From: CAIZGX01 sp044374295
Lineage (GTDB): Bacteria; Bacteroidota; Bacteroidia; Flavobacteriales_D; Sanyastnellaceae
Reading direction: 5' to 3'
NCBI GenBank assembly: GCA_044374295.1
Contig: JBILOU010000001.1
Span: 51,207 to 115,206, forward strand
DNA length: 64,000 bases
In this document: positions 51,104-59,040 of the stretch, in pieces
Layout of the letters: each line of letters opens with the position of its first letter
Position numbering within the stretch: the first letter of the stretch is position 1
Position numbers and translations under genes: made by a program
Notes under the pieces: generated by a model
What the model was told of the DNA's origin: nothing
What the model saw: only the letters and a program-made list of their open reading frames with translations
The model's database searches: none

Positions 51104-52822
51104 ATGAACCGTTTACGTTGGATTCAATTACTTTTCGTTTGTGCAATAAGTTATTTCATTTTCGCGGGCAACAGTAATGGTCGCGCAACTGTCTCAAACT
51201 CGGGAAACACCGGCGCACCTGGAGAAAACACTTGTGGACAATGCCACAGCGGTGGAAATTACAATGCATCTGTTACCGTTCAGATGTTTGCTCAAGGATC
51301 AACGGTGCCAACCACTCAATTCTTTCCTGGAACAACGTACACGGTAAAAGTTACCGTGAATAACGCCATGGGAAGTCCGTTCGGATATGGATTTCAATTC
51401 ACAGCATTAACCGCTGGTGAAAACTCTCCATTAAGCGGATACACCAGCTTGGCTTCAAACGTAAAACAAAAAACAATTACGGTTCAAAACGCTTTTACTG
51501 GAAGGACATACCTCGAGCACAACGGTGTGACTTCAAACAATGTTTTTCAGTTCAACTGGACCGCACCACAAACGCTTAACGAGGCTGTAACTTTTTACGC
51601 AAGTGGAAATGTTGTGAATGGAACGGGATCTACTTCCGGAGATGCAACAAACTCAACCTCTTTAACCATTTACCCTGCGCTTCAAGTAAGCAGCAATGTT
51701 GAACAGCCTTCTTGTTCAAACAACGGAATTGGATCAATAAGCTTGGATATCTCAGGAGGTCAACCACCCTACAACGTGGTTTGGCAGAATGGTGCCAACG
51801 GCACCTCGATTTCTGGCGGACCCGGACAGTACCTGGCTACAATTACAGACGACGCTGACAACACCACAACACTTCCTATTGAATTATTCAATTTCACTTC
51901 TCTTCAAATAGAATCAACAACCACCAATGTCTCCTGCAATGGCTTGTGCGATGGAAGTATTAATTTGAACTTTATTTCAGGAACAGGGCCATATCTTATT
52001 CAGTGGAATAACGGGGCAACAGGAGGAAATTCCTTGAACGGACTTTGTGCAGGTGTTTACACTGCTGAAGTCACAGATGCAAACGGTTGTGCATTTCTTG
52101 TTATTGACACAATCTTCGAGCCGGCGCCTTTCTCGAATAGTCCAGATGTCCAAGATGTCGCTTGTCACGGCGATTTAGGCGGATGGATTTTCCACAATAT
52201 ACAAGGCGGGACAGCACCGTATACCTACAGTTGGGATTACGACCCTCTGAATTTTGAAAGCAGCGCCATTTACTTGTATGCAGGAGATTATTCAACAACC
52301 ATTACCGATGCGAATGGATGCCAATACCAAGAGACTCTTACAGTAAACCAGCCAGATACCTTAAGCTACTCCGTTGAACTTTTTATTGAAGGCGGATTAG
52401 GTGTTGGTGAAGTGCAAATGACAACGTACGGAGGTACACCACCCTATTCATGGAACTGGGCGCATGGCGATACAAACGAGGACACATTCATTCCTGAAGT
52501 ATCTACAAGCTATTGCATTATTGGAGATGCAAACGGATGCGCCATTCAAACAGACAATTTCACCACCTTGACTTCAGTGAATGATTTGGAAACGAACATT
52601 CATATTTTCCCGCAACCTGCGCGCGAACATTTCACGATTTCTCAATCTGCGAATTTCGATGAAGCGAGAATTTTCACGGCAACAGGACAAGAAGTTAAAC
52701 GATGGGATAAAAGTCAATTGAAGCGAGAACTCTCCGTTGAAGAATTGCCTTCAGGGATGTACATTCTTCAATTGAAAAAAGGACAGACTATTCTAAATCG
52801 AAATTTATTGATTGAACATTAA
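51104..52822 (+). CDS. Secreted T9SS type A protein with CXXCH-bearing Reeler-like domain and SprB-like repeats
   Basis: The protein has 572 residues. An N-terminal signal segment (about 1-27) is followed by a choice-of-anchor-V/Reeler-like domain (about 28-190). This domain opens with NTCGQCHSGGNY, a single c-type heme motif CXXCH. Three to four SprB-like repeats follow at about 195-490, each with CNGxxDGSI or CHGDLGG, a G-x-xPYxxxW strand, G-x-Y-x-x-x-x-x-D and DANGC. A T9SS type A sorting domain ends the protein (IHIFPQPAREHFTIS to ILNRNLLIEH). It could be a heme-bearing surface protein, or the Cys pair may be structural. Confidence 0.87.
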   Translation: MNRLRWIQLLFVCAISYFIFAGNSNGRATVSNSGNTGAPGENTCGQCHSGGNYNASVTVQMFAQGSTVPTTQFFPGTTYTVKVTVNNAMGSPFGYGFQFTALTAGENSPLSGYTSLASNVKQKTITVQNAFTGRTYLEHNGVTSNNVFQFNWTAPQTLNEAVTFYASGNVVNGTGSTSGDATNSTSLTIYPALQVSSNVEQPSCSNNGIGSISLDISGGQPPYNVVWQNGANGTSISGGPGQYLATITDDADNTTTLPIELFNFTSLQIESTTTNVSCNGLCDGSINLNFISGTGPYLIQWNNGATGGNSLNGLCAGVYTAEVTDANGCAFLVIDTIFEPAPFSNSPDVQDVACHGDLGGWIFHNIQGGTAPYTYSWDYDPLNFESSAIYLYAGDYSTTITDANGCQYQETLTVNQPDTLSYSVELFIEGGLGVGEVQMTTYGGTPPYSWNWAHGDTNEDTFIPEVSTSYCIIGDANGCAIQTDNFTTLTSVNDLETNIHIFPQPAREHFTISQSANFDEARIFTATGQEVKRWDKSQLKRELSVEELPSGMYILQLKKGQTILNRNLLIEH

Positions 52823-52824
52823 GT

Positions 52825-54309
52825 TCAAAGACCAATCAACTGATAAGACAATTCCATGTCGGCGTGCTGATACCTATCTTGCACGTAATGTGGAATAACT
52901 TTTCTAATTTCAGCATGAAAGGATTCTACCGGAATGGAAGACTTTAATGGTCTTCTAAAGTCTAGGCCCTGCGCCGCATTCAACAATTCTATTGCTAAAA
53001 CAGACTGAAGATTTTTCACCACTTGGTAGCATTTCGTTGCGCCATTCGCACCCATACTCACGTGGTCTTCTTGTCCGTTACTGCTGTCTATAGTGTCAAC
53101 ACTTGAAGGCGTGCAGAGTTGTTTGTTCTGGCTCACGATAGAAGCTGCCGCGTATTGAGGAATCATGAAGCCGCTGTTCAGTCCAGCGTCTTTCACCAAG
53201 AAAGCCGGCAAACCGCGTTGACCCGAAATAAGTTTGTATGTTCTTCTTTCTGAAATGCTCGCTACTTCCGCCAATGCAATGGCTAGAAAATCCATGCTTA
53301 AAGCCAAGGGCTGTCCGTGGAAATTTCCACCAGAAATAATCTGATTTTCTTCCGGAAAAATAATTGGATTGTCAGTTACCGCATTGATCTCGCGTTCAAC
53401 AATGGTTAACACATATGCAATGGCGTCGTGCGATGCGCCTAATACTTGAGGAATGCAACGGAACGAATATGGATCTTGCACGTGCGCTTTCTTCTGAGCT
53501 TGAATTTCACTTCCTTTCAAAGCGTCTTGCATGGCAATGGCTACAATCTGCTGGCCTTCTTGATTTCTAACACGGTGTGTTAAATCTATGAACGGTTCAG
53601 GACGTGCATCGAAAGCATCTACAGACATGGCTGCAATGGTTATGGCTTTATCGAACAAGTGTTCAGCGCGAATTAAATTCTCTACAGAATACGCTAACAT
53701 GAATTGCGTTCCGTTGATGAGCGCTAATCCTTCTTTCGATTGAAGCGCAATGGGCTTCAGGCCCTCTTCTTTCAATACATCCGCTGCGTTGCGTTCGTAT
53801 CCTTTGTATGTCACCTTCCCTTCGCCAATTAATGGAAGACACAAGTGAGACAAAGGCGAAAGATCTCCGCTTGCTCCTAATGATCCCTGCGTGAAAACGA
53901 TTGGCAAAATATTTCTGTGGTAAAACTCCAACAACAATTCAACGGTTGCCAATTGAACACCGCTGTGTCCGTGGGACAAGCTCTTTGCTTTCAACACCAA
54001 CATTAGACGAACAATTTCTTCAGGCACTTGATCGCCCATTCCACATGCGTGTGAACGAAGCAAATTGTTTTGAAGAAGATTTAAATCTTCCATCGAAATT
54101 TCGGTATTGCATAGCGAACCGAAACCAGTATTGATTCCGTAAACCGGATTTTCGCTCGTCTCTAAATACGAGTCTAAAAAAGTTCTACATGCTTGAATTT
54201 TTTCCTTCGCCACATCGGAAAGTGAAACTTTCGTTTCGCCTGTTCTTACAGCTACTAGGTCGTTCAACACCCATTCTTCGTTCGGGCAAAGGATTAAATT
54301 ATTACTCAT
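52825..54309 (-). CDS. hutH: Histidine ammonia-lyase
   Basis: This enzyme converts histidine to trans-urocanate and ammonia, the first step of histidine degradation. It has 494 residues. The Ala146-Ser147-Gly148 triplet in QGSLGASGDLSPLSHL forms the MIO prosthetic group. Further family motifs are YGINTGFGSL near residue 57 and GGNFHGQPLALSMDF. The other hut genes (hutU, hutI, hutG) are absent. Instead it ends a run of unrelated minus-strand genes and starts 5 bases after a TonB-domain gene. A tyrosine/phenylalanine lyase of the same fold is less likely but cannot be excluded. Confidence 0.9.
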   Translation of the reverse strand: MSNNLILCPNEEWVLNDLVAVRTGETKVSLSDVAKEKIQACRTFLDSYLETSENPVYGINTGFGSLCNTEISMEDLNLLQNNLLRSHACGMGDQVPEEIVRLMLVLKAKSLSHGHSGVQLATVELLLEFYHRNILPIVFTQGSLGASGDLSPLSHLCLPLIGEGKVTYKGYERNAADVLKEEGLKPIALQSKEGLALINGTQFMLAYSVENLIRAEHLFDKAITIAAMSVDAFDARPEPFIDLTHRVRNQEGQQIVAIAMQDALKGSEIQAQKKAHVQDPYSFRCIPQVLGASHDAIAYVLTIVEREINAVTDNPIIFPEENQIISGGNFHGQPLALSMDFLAIALAEVASISERRTYKLISGQRGLPAFLVKDAGLNSGFMIPQYAAASIVSQNKQLCTPSSVDTIDSSNGQEDHVSMGANGATKCYQVVKNLQSVLAIELLNAAQGLDFRRPLKSSIPVESFHAEIRKVIPHYVQDRYQHADMELSYQLIGL

Positions 54310-54314
54310 AGAAA

Positions 54315-54773
54315 TTATTTCATCTTAAAAACAATGGGCAAGGTCATAGCGACTCTTTTCGGTTCACCATTCAAAGATCCCGGCGTAAACTCTTTCATGC
54401 TTTTCACCACACGAATGGCTTCATCTCCCAGCATTTTTCCCAAGTCACCTTCTGGCTGACGTAAGATTTTTATGTTTGAAATTTTCCCATTCTTTTCAAC
54501 CACAAACTGAACAAATACTTTTCCTTGAAATTCATTCTCCAAACAGAGCGGAGGATATATCATAGCCGAGGCTATGTCTTTAAACATTTGTGTCTCTCCT
54601 CCTGGATATGCGGGCATAACTTCAGGAAAAACCAAGGGTTCTTCAACCTGAAATTCACCAACTACCGCAGGAGGTGGGGGTGGCATCGGAATTGGATCCG
54701 GATCGGGTTGTGCTGTGCAATAAAAAGCACTCACAACAAACAACACTGAAAAGATGTATTTCACTATACCCAT
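54315..54773 (-). CDS. Short exported protein with TonB C-terminal domain
   Basis: The protein has 152 residues. An N-terminal signal-like segment (about 5-21, ending FYCTAQ) is followed by a proline stretch (PDPDPIPMPPPPP). A TonB C-terminal domain lies at about 65-150 (PAYPGGETQMFKDIASAMIYPP, FQGKVFVQFVVEKNGKISNI, AIRVVKSMKEFTPGSLNGEP). It lacks the long periplasmic spanner of classical TonB, and its N-terminus could be a cleaved signal rather than an anchor. It may not energise receptors directly. It overlaps the guanylyltransferase gene by 10 bases. Confidence 0.8.
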   Translation of the reverse strand: MGIVKYIFSVLFVVSAFYCTAQPDPDPIPMPPPPPAVVGEFQVEEPLVFPEVMPAYPGGETQMFKDIASAMIYPPLCLENEFQGKVFVQFVVEKNGKISNIKILRQPEGDLGKMLGDEAIRVVKSMKEFTPGSLNGEPKRVAMTLPIVFKMK

Positions 54774-55858
54774 GATTCGCCTTTGTTAAGTTTAATGTCG
54801 TTAACGAATTGCTTAATCTTTTGCTCGTCTTCTTTTCTGCAGACCAACAATGATACACCTGTGTCTACAACAATGTATCCGTTTAGTCCATGAAGTACAA
54901 CTAACTTATCGCTACCCACGTGCACCACGCTGTCTGAGCAGTTGTACAACATTACGTTCTCTCCCACTACCCCGTTGTTGTGTTCATCGGAAGACAATTG
55001 CGTGTGAAGAGATCCCCAAGTTCCAAGGTCGCTCCATCCGAAATCGCTCAAGACAACATTTACATTTTTTGCTTTTTCCATAATACCGTAATCGATACTG
55101 ATGTTTTCGCAACTGCTGTACATGTTGTTGATGAAAGCCATTTCCTCTGCTGTTCGGTACTTTCCTTTTCCTTCTTCGAACTGTGCATACATTTCAGGAA
55201 GATGTGTTTGGAACGCTTTCATGATTGACTCAAGATTCCAAACGAAAATTCCAGAGTTCCAATAGAAGTCTCCACTTTCAATAAAATCTTTCGCTAATTC
55301 CAAATTAGGTTTCTCGGTAAAGGTTTTTACTTTCTTCACGCGATCGTTATCCACGTCTTTTGCATCGGCCCATTGAATGTATCCGTAACCGGTGTCAGGG
55401 CGTGTAGGCTTAATTCCAAGCGTTACGAGGTTACCCGATTTGTTCGCTTGATTCATGCTTATTTGAATGTCTTCAATGAACGAAGCTTCGCGCGTGATGA
55501 GGTGGTCGCTTGGTGCAACGACAATGTTTGCATCGGGCGTGCGCTCTGCAATCCAGAAGGCCGAATAAGCCACACACGGAGCTGTGTTACGCATGAAAGG
55601 TTCACACAATACTTGCTCTGGTTTTAGATCTGGCAATTGCTCTAACACAAGCGCCTTGTATCTCTCGTTCGTTACTACCAAAATATTTTCTTTCGGAACG
55701 AGCGGAAGAAAACGATCGTACGTCATTTGAATGAGCGTGCGTCCGGTTCCAAGAATATCGTGAAACTGCTTTGGAAAAGCAGTGCGACTCATAGGCCAGA
55801 ATCTTGAACCAATTCCGCCTGCCATGATTACGCAGTAGTTTTTTGAAATATCAGTCAT
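54764..55858 (-). CDS. manC: Mannose-1-phosphate guanylyltransferase
   Basis: This enzyme makes GDP-mannose from GTP and mannose 1-phosphate for cell-surface glycans. It has 364 residues. The nucleotide-binding signature is IMAGGIGSRFWPMSRTAFPKQF, and FTEKPNLELAKDFI, YWNSGIFVWN and SIDYGIMEKA are family motifs. There is no C-terminal phosphomannose isomerase domain, so this is the monofunctional short form. It sits 17 bases after fumC and overlaps the TonB-domain gene by 10 bases. Confidence 0.93.
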   Translation of the reverse strand: MTDISKNYCVIMAGGIGSRFWPMSRTAFPKQFHDILGTGRTLIQMTYDRFLPLVPKENILVVTNERYKALVLEQLPDLKPEQVLCEPFMRNTAPCVAYSAFWIAERTPDANIVVAPSDHLITREASFIEDIQISMNQANKSGNLVTLGIKPTRPDTGYGYIQWADAKDVDNDRVKKVKTFTEKPNLELAKDFIESGDFYWNSGIFVWNLESIMKAFQTHLPEMYAQFEEGKGKYRTAEEMAFINNMYSSCENISIDYGIMEKAKNVNVVLSDFGWSDLGTWGSLHTQLSSDEHNNGVVGENVMLYNCSDSVVHVGSDKLVVLHGLNGYIVVDTGVSLLVCRKEDEQKIKQFVNDIKLNKGESWV

Positions 55859-55875
55859 GTACTAAAAGTATCAAA

Positions 55876-57279
55876 TTATTTTGGAAGTTTTCCAACCATT
55901 TTCGAAGGAACTACAATCTCGTCGTACTCCTCAGCAGTCACATGTCCTAAACGAATTGCTTCTTCACGAAGTGTCGTTCCATTCTTGTGCGCAGTCTTAG
56001 CAATCTCGGCTGCTTTGTAGTAACCAATCTTCGTGTTCAACGATGTCACCAACATTAATGAATTGTTCACCAATTCTTCTATGCGTGTGTAGTTTGGCTC
56101 AATGCCAACTGCGCAATTCACATCGAAAGAAACGCAAGCGTCTCCGAGTAAAATGGCGCTTTGCAAGAAGTTGTATGCCATCATTGGCTTGAACACATTC
56201 AACTCATAATGTCCTTGTGTGCCACCAACAGTGATTGCAACATCGTTGCCCATCACTTGAGCGCAAACCATGGTTAATGCTTCGCATTGCGTTGGGTTTA
56301 CTTTACCCGGCATGATCGAAGATCCTGGCTCGTTTTCAGGGATATGAATTTCTCCAATTCCACTGCGTGGTCCGCTCGCCATCATGCGAATGTCGTTTGC
56401 AATTTTATTTAAAGAAACTGCCAATTGCTTCAATGCACCATGTGTTTCCACAATGCCATCGTGTGCAGCTAACGCTTCAAATTTATTTGGAGCAGTTTGA
56501 AAAGGAAGACCACTGAATTCAGCGATTTTCGCTGCTACCAATTCTGAATATCCTTCCGGTGTGTTGATACCTGTTCCCACTGCGGTGCCTCCTAAAGCCA
56601 ATTCACCTAGGTGAGAAAGTGTGTTATTCAATGCACGAAGACCGTGATCTAACTGCGCGACATATCCGCTTAACTCTTGCCCCAAAGTCACAGGCGTAGC
56701 ATCCATTAAATGCGTACGCCCGATCTTCACAACATTCATAAACTCTTTTGATTTCGCAGCAAGTGTGTTGCGAAGTTGAGTTACTCCTGGGATAGTTACT
56801 TTCACCACCGCTTCGTATGCTGCCATGTGCATGGCAGTTGGATACGTATCGTTTGAAGATTGAGATTTGTTTACATCGTCGTTCGGATTCAACAACATTT
56901 GTCCTTCACCCAACTGTCCACCAGCTAAAACGTGTGCGCGGTTTGCAACCACTTCATTCACGTTCATGTTGCTTTGTGTACCTGAACCTGTTTGCCAGAT
57001 AACCAAAGGGAATTGATCGTACAATTCGCCGCGAACAATCTCATCACACACAGCAGAAATTGCATCGCGCTTTTCAGATGGCAACACTCCTAACTCGCAG
57101 TTGGCGTGTGCTGCAGCCTTTTTCAATGTTCCGAAAGCTTTCACGATTTCTCTCGGCATGCTTGACTCGGGTCCTATTTTAAAATTATTTCTAGAGCGCT
57201 CTGTTTGAGCTCCCCAATAAACATTAGCGGGTACTTTTACTTCGCCCATTGTGTCTTTTTCAATACGAAAATTTTCCAT
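55876..57279 (-). CDS. fumC: Fumarate hydratase, class II
   Basis: This iron-independent TCA-cycle enzyme hydrates fumarate to L-malate. It has 467 residues, the standard length. Motifs are VYWGAQTERSRNNFKIG at the N-terminus, QTGSGTQSNMNVNEVVANRA, GRTHLMDATPVTLGQELSG and the superfamily signature GSSIMPGKVNPTQCEA. It lies 17 bases after prfB in the recX-prfB-fumC-manC-tonB-like-hutH run. Together with aconitase it represents the TCA cycle in this window. Confidence 0.96.
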   Translation of the reverse strand: MENFRIEKDTMGEVKVPANVYWGAQTERSRNNFKIGPESSMPREIVKAFGTLKKAAAHANCELGVLPSEKRDAISAVCDEIVRGELYDQFPLVIWQTGSGTQSNMNVNEVVANRAHVLAGGQLGEGQMLLNPNDDVNKSQSSNDTYPTAMHMAAYEAVVKVTIPGVTQLRNTLAAKSKEFMNVVKIGRTHLMDATPVTLGQELSGYVAQLDHGLRALNNTLSHLGELALGGTAVGTGINTPEGYSELVAAKIAEFSGLPFQTAPNKFEALAAHDGIVETHGALKQLAVSLNKIANDIRMMASGPRSGIGEIHIPENEPGSSIMPGKVNPTQCEALTMVCAQVMGNDVAITVGGTQGHYELNVFKPMMAYNFLQSAILLGDACVSFDVNCAVGIEPNYTRIEELVNNSLMLVTSLNTKIGYYKAAEIAKTAHKNGTTLREEAIRLGHVTAEEYDEIVVPSKMVGKLPK

Positions 57280-57296
57280 GATCGTTATGTTTTAAA

Positions 57297-58416
57297 TTAT
57301 AAATCGTCGTTATCGGAATGCTGAACTCCTTTTCCTTGTCCCATTAAAAATGCTTTCAAGAAATTATCTATTTCACCATTCATTACTTTTTCTACATCGC
57401 TGGTTTCTTCACCCGTACGAACGTCTTTCACCAATTTGTATGGTTGCATAACGTAGTTACGAATTTGCGATCCCCATTCGATTTTCTTTTTCCCTGCTTC
57501 AATCTCGTCGCGTGCAGCGTGACGTCTCGCCAACTCGGCTTCAAACAATTGTGACTTCAACAATTGCAAAGCCTTTTCTTTGTTTTGAAGTTGTGAACGC
57601 GTCTCAGTGTTATCGATAATGATTCCTGAAGGTTTGTGTTTCAAACGCACACCGGTTTCAACCTTGTTTACGTTTTGTCCACCTGCACCTCCCGAACGGA
57701 AAGTGTCCCAAGAAATATCTGCTGGGTTAATGTGAATGTCAATGGTGTCGTCTACAAGGGGATAAACATACACACTCACGAAAGATGTGTGACGCTTTGC
57801 GTTAGAGTCGAACGGAGAAATACGCACCAAACGATGCACGCCGTTTTCACCTTTCAACATACCAAATGCAAACGGACCCTCGAATTCGAGCGTGCATTGC
57901 TTTACACCTGCAACGTCCCCTTCTTGAAGATCGAGTTCTTTCACCTTGTAGCCACTCTTTTCACCCCACATGATGTACATGCGCATGAGCATACTTGCCC
58001 AATCGCAACTCTCTGTACCACCGGCACCAGCTGTGATTTGAAGAACAGCGCTTAAGTTATCTTCTTCCGCAGAAAGCATGTTTTTAAACTCCAGCTCTTC
58101 GAGCTCTGTTGAAGCAAGTTTGTATTGCTCATCGAGTTCAGCTTCGTCTACTTCGCCTTCCTTGAAAAATTCATAAAGCACTTGGGTGTCGTCAACCGCA
58201 GATTGACATTTTTGATAAGCGTCTGTCCACAATTTTTTATTGCGGATTTGCTTCATGGTTGCCTCGGCTTTTTTCGGATCGTTCCAAAAGTCGGGGTCTT
58301 GTGTTAGTTTTTCGTCTTCACGAATTTGGAGGAGTTTTACCTCCACGTCAAAGATACCTCCCGAGCGCTCTCGTGCGCTCTTTCAGTTCGTTGATCGCGT
58401 CAATTGTTATCGCCAT
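57297..58416 (-). CDS. prfB: Peptide chain release factor 2, expressed by +1 programmed frameshift
   Basis: RF2 releases peptides at UGA and UAA. The true start is ATG 58416. Twenty-two codons (MAITIDAINELKERTRALGR, then YL) lead to an in-frame TGA at 58350-58348. The sequence around it, GGGAGGTATCTTTGAC, has the internal Shine-Dalgarno-like AGG, the CTT slip codon and TGA-C of the classical RF2 autoregulatory site. Shifting +1 at CTT continues as DVEVKLLQIRED, giving 372 residues. The RF2-type anticodon-like motif SPF (RISPFDSNAKRHTSF) and the catalytic GGQ (SGGAGGQNVNKVETGVRLKH) are intact. Confidence 0.95.
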
Positions 58417-58437
58417 CTGGAATGAAATTTTATAGCG

Positions 58438-58471
58438 CGAAAGTACGTCAATTAATCTAAAAATGTGTCAA
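58438..58471 (-). promoter_or_regulatory. prfB promoter, TTG-N23-TACTTTCG
   Basis: On the minus strand TTG is at 58471-58469 and TACTTTCG (one mismatch) at 58445-58438. Transcription would start near 58434, about 17 bases before the prfB ATG, within the 35-base gap after recX and its final codons. Confidence 0.45.
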
Positions 58472-58943
58472 AACTTTCACTCGACTCGCGAAGTACTTTA
58501 AACACTTCTTCTGTTTGAAAACCCTTTCGAATCAGGGCTTTCGCGGCATATTGATTTTTCAACCTACCTTTCTTTTCATATTTCTTTTGTAGGGAAGGAA
58601 GTAGCGCTCTTATTTGCAACGCATCGCCTTCACTTGGAAGATTTCGAATAGCATCTTGAATGTTTCGGGTAGAAACGCGTTTTGCTTTCAAATGCAATTC
58701 AATTTTCCGTTTGCTCCATTTTCGAAATTCAAAGTGGTCGTGCGCAAAAGCTGAAGCAAATCGCGATTCGCTCAACAGGTTTAATGAAATAAGTTCCGCT
58801 ATTAAGTTCTGCCTGTCGTTTTGCCACACTCCGTATTGAATGAGTTTCTTTTCTACATCGTAGGGCGCACGCTCTGCCTTGTCGCAATAACGCAGAATTT
58901 TCAGTCGACATTTTGCTAAGTCTATGGGTGCGTCATTTTGCAT
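58452..58943 (-). CDS. recX: RecX-family regulatory protein
   Basis: RecX proteins bind RecA filaments and limit their extension. The protein has 163 residues of tandem three-helix repeats. The first repeat matches the family start (AKCRLKILRYCDKAERAPYD to VEKKLIQYGV), the second LLSESRFASAFAHDHFEFRK followed by WSKRKIELHLKAKRVS, and the third is near the C-terminus (QYAAKALIRKGFQTEEVFKV). recA is not adjacent. The gene heads the minus-strand run into prfB. Confidence 0.88.
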   Translation of the reverse strand: MQNDAPIDLAKCRLKILRYCDKAERAPYDVEKKLIQYGVWQNDRQNLIAELISLNLLSESRFASAFAHDHFEFRKWSKRKIELHLKAKRVSTRNIQDAIRNLPSEGDALQIRALLPSLQKKYEKKGRLKNQYAAKALIRKGFQTEEVFKVLRESSESFDTFLD

Positions 58944-59010
58944 TTTTCTAAATTAGAAATAATACTAAGCTCAGCGTGAATTGTTCAAAGGATTTATGAA
59001 ATTTCTTTGT

Positions 59011-59018
59011 TAAATTTG
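59011..59018 (+). promoter_or_regulatory. -7 box TAAATTTG of the DUF349 gene
   Basis: This exact TAnnTTTG match gives a predicted leader of about 19 bases before ATG 59041. The nearest TTG upstream (58981) is 27 bases away, longer than usual. Confidence 0.45.
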
Positions 59019-59040
59019 TGAGAGAATCGAAGAATTAAAA

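Noticed and set aside
57297..58346. prfB starting at GTG 58346, or prfB as a broken gene with an in-frame stop
   Set aside because: The TGA lies in an exact RF2 frameshift context, with a good 22-codon leader that matches the RF2 N-terminus. It is a regulated frameshift, not a pseudogene or sequencing error.
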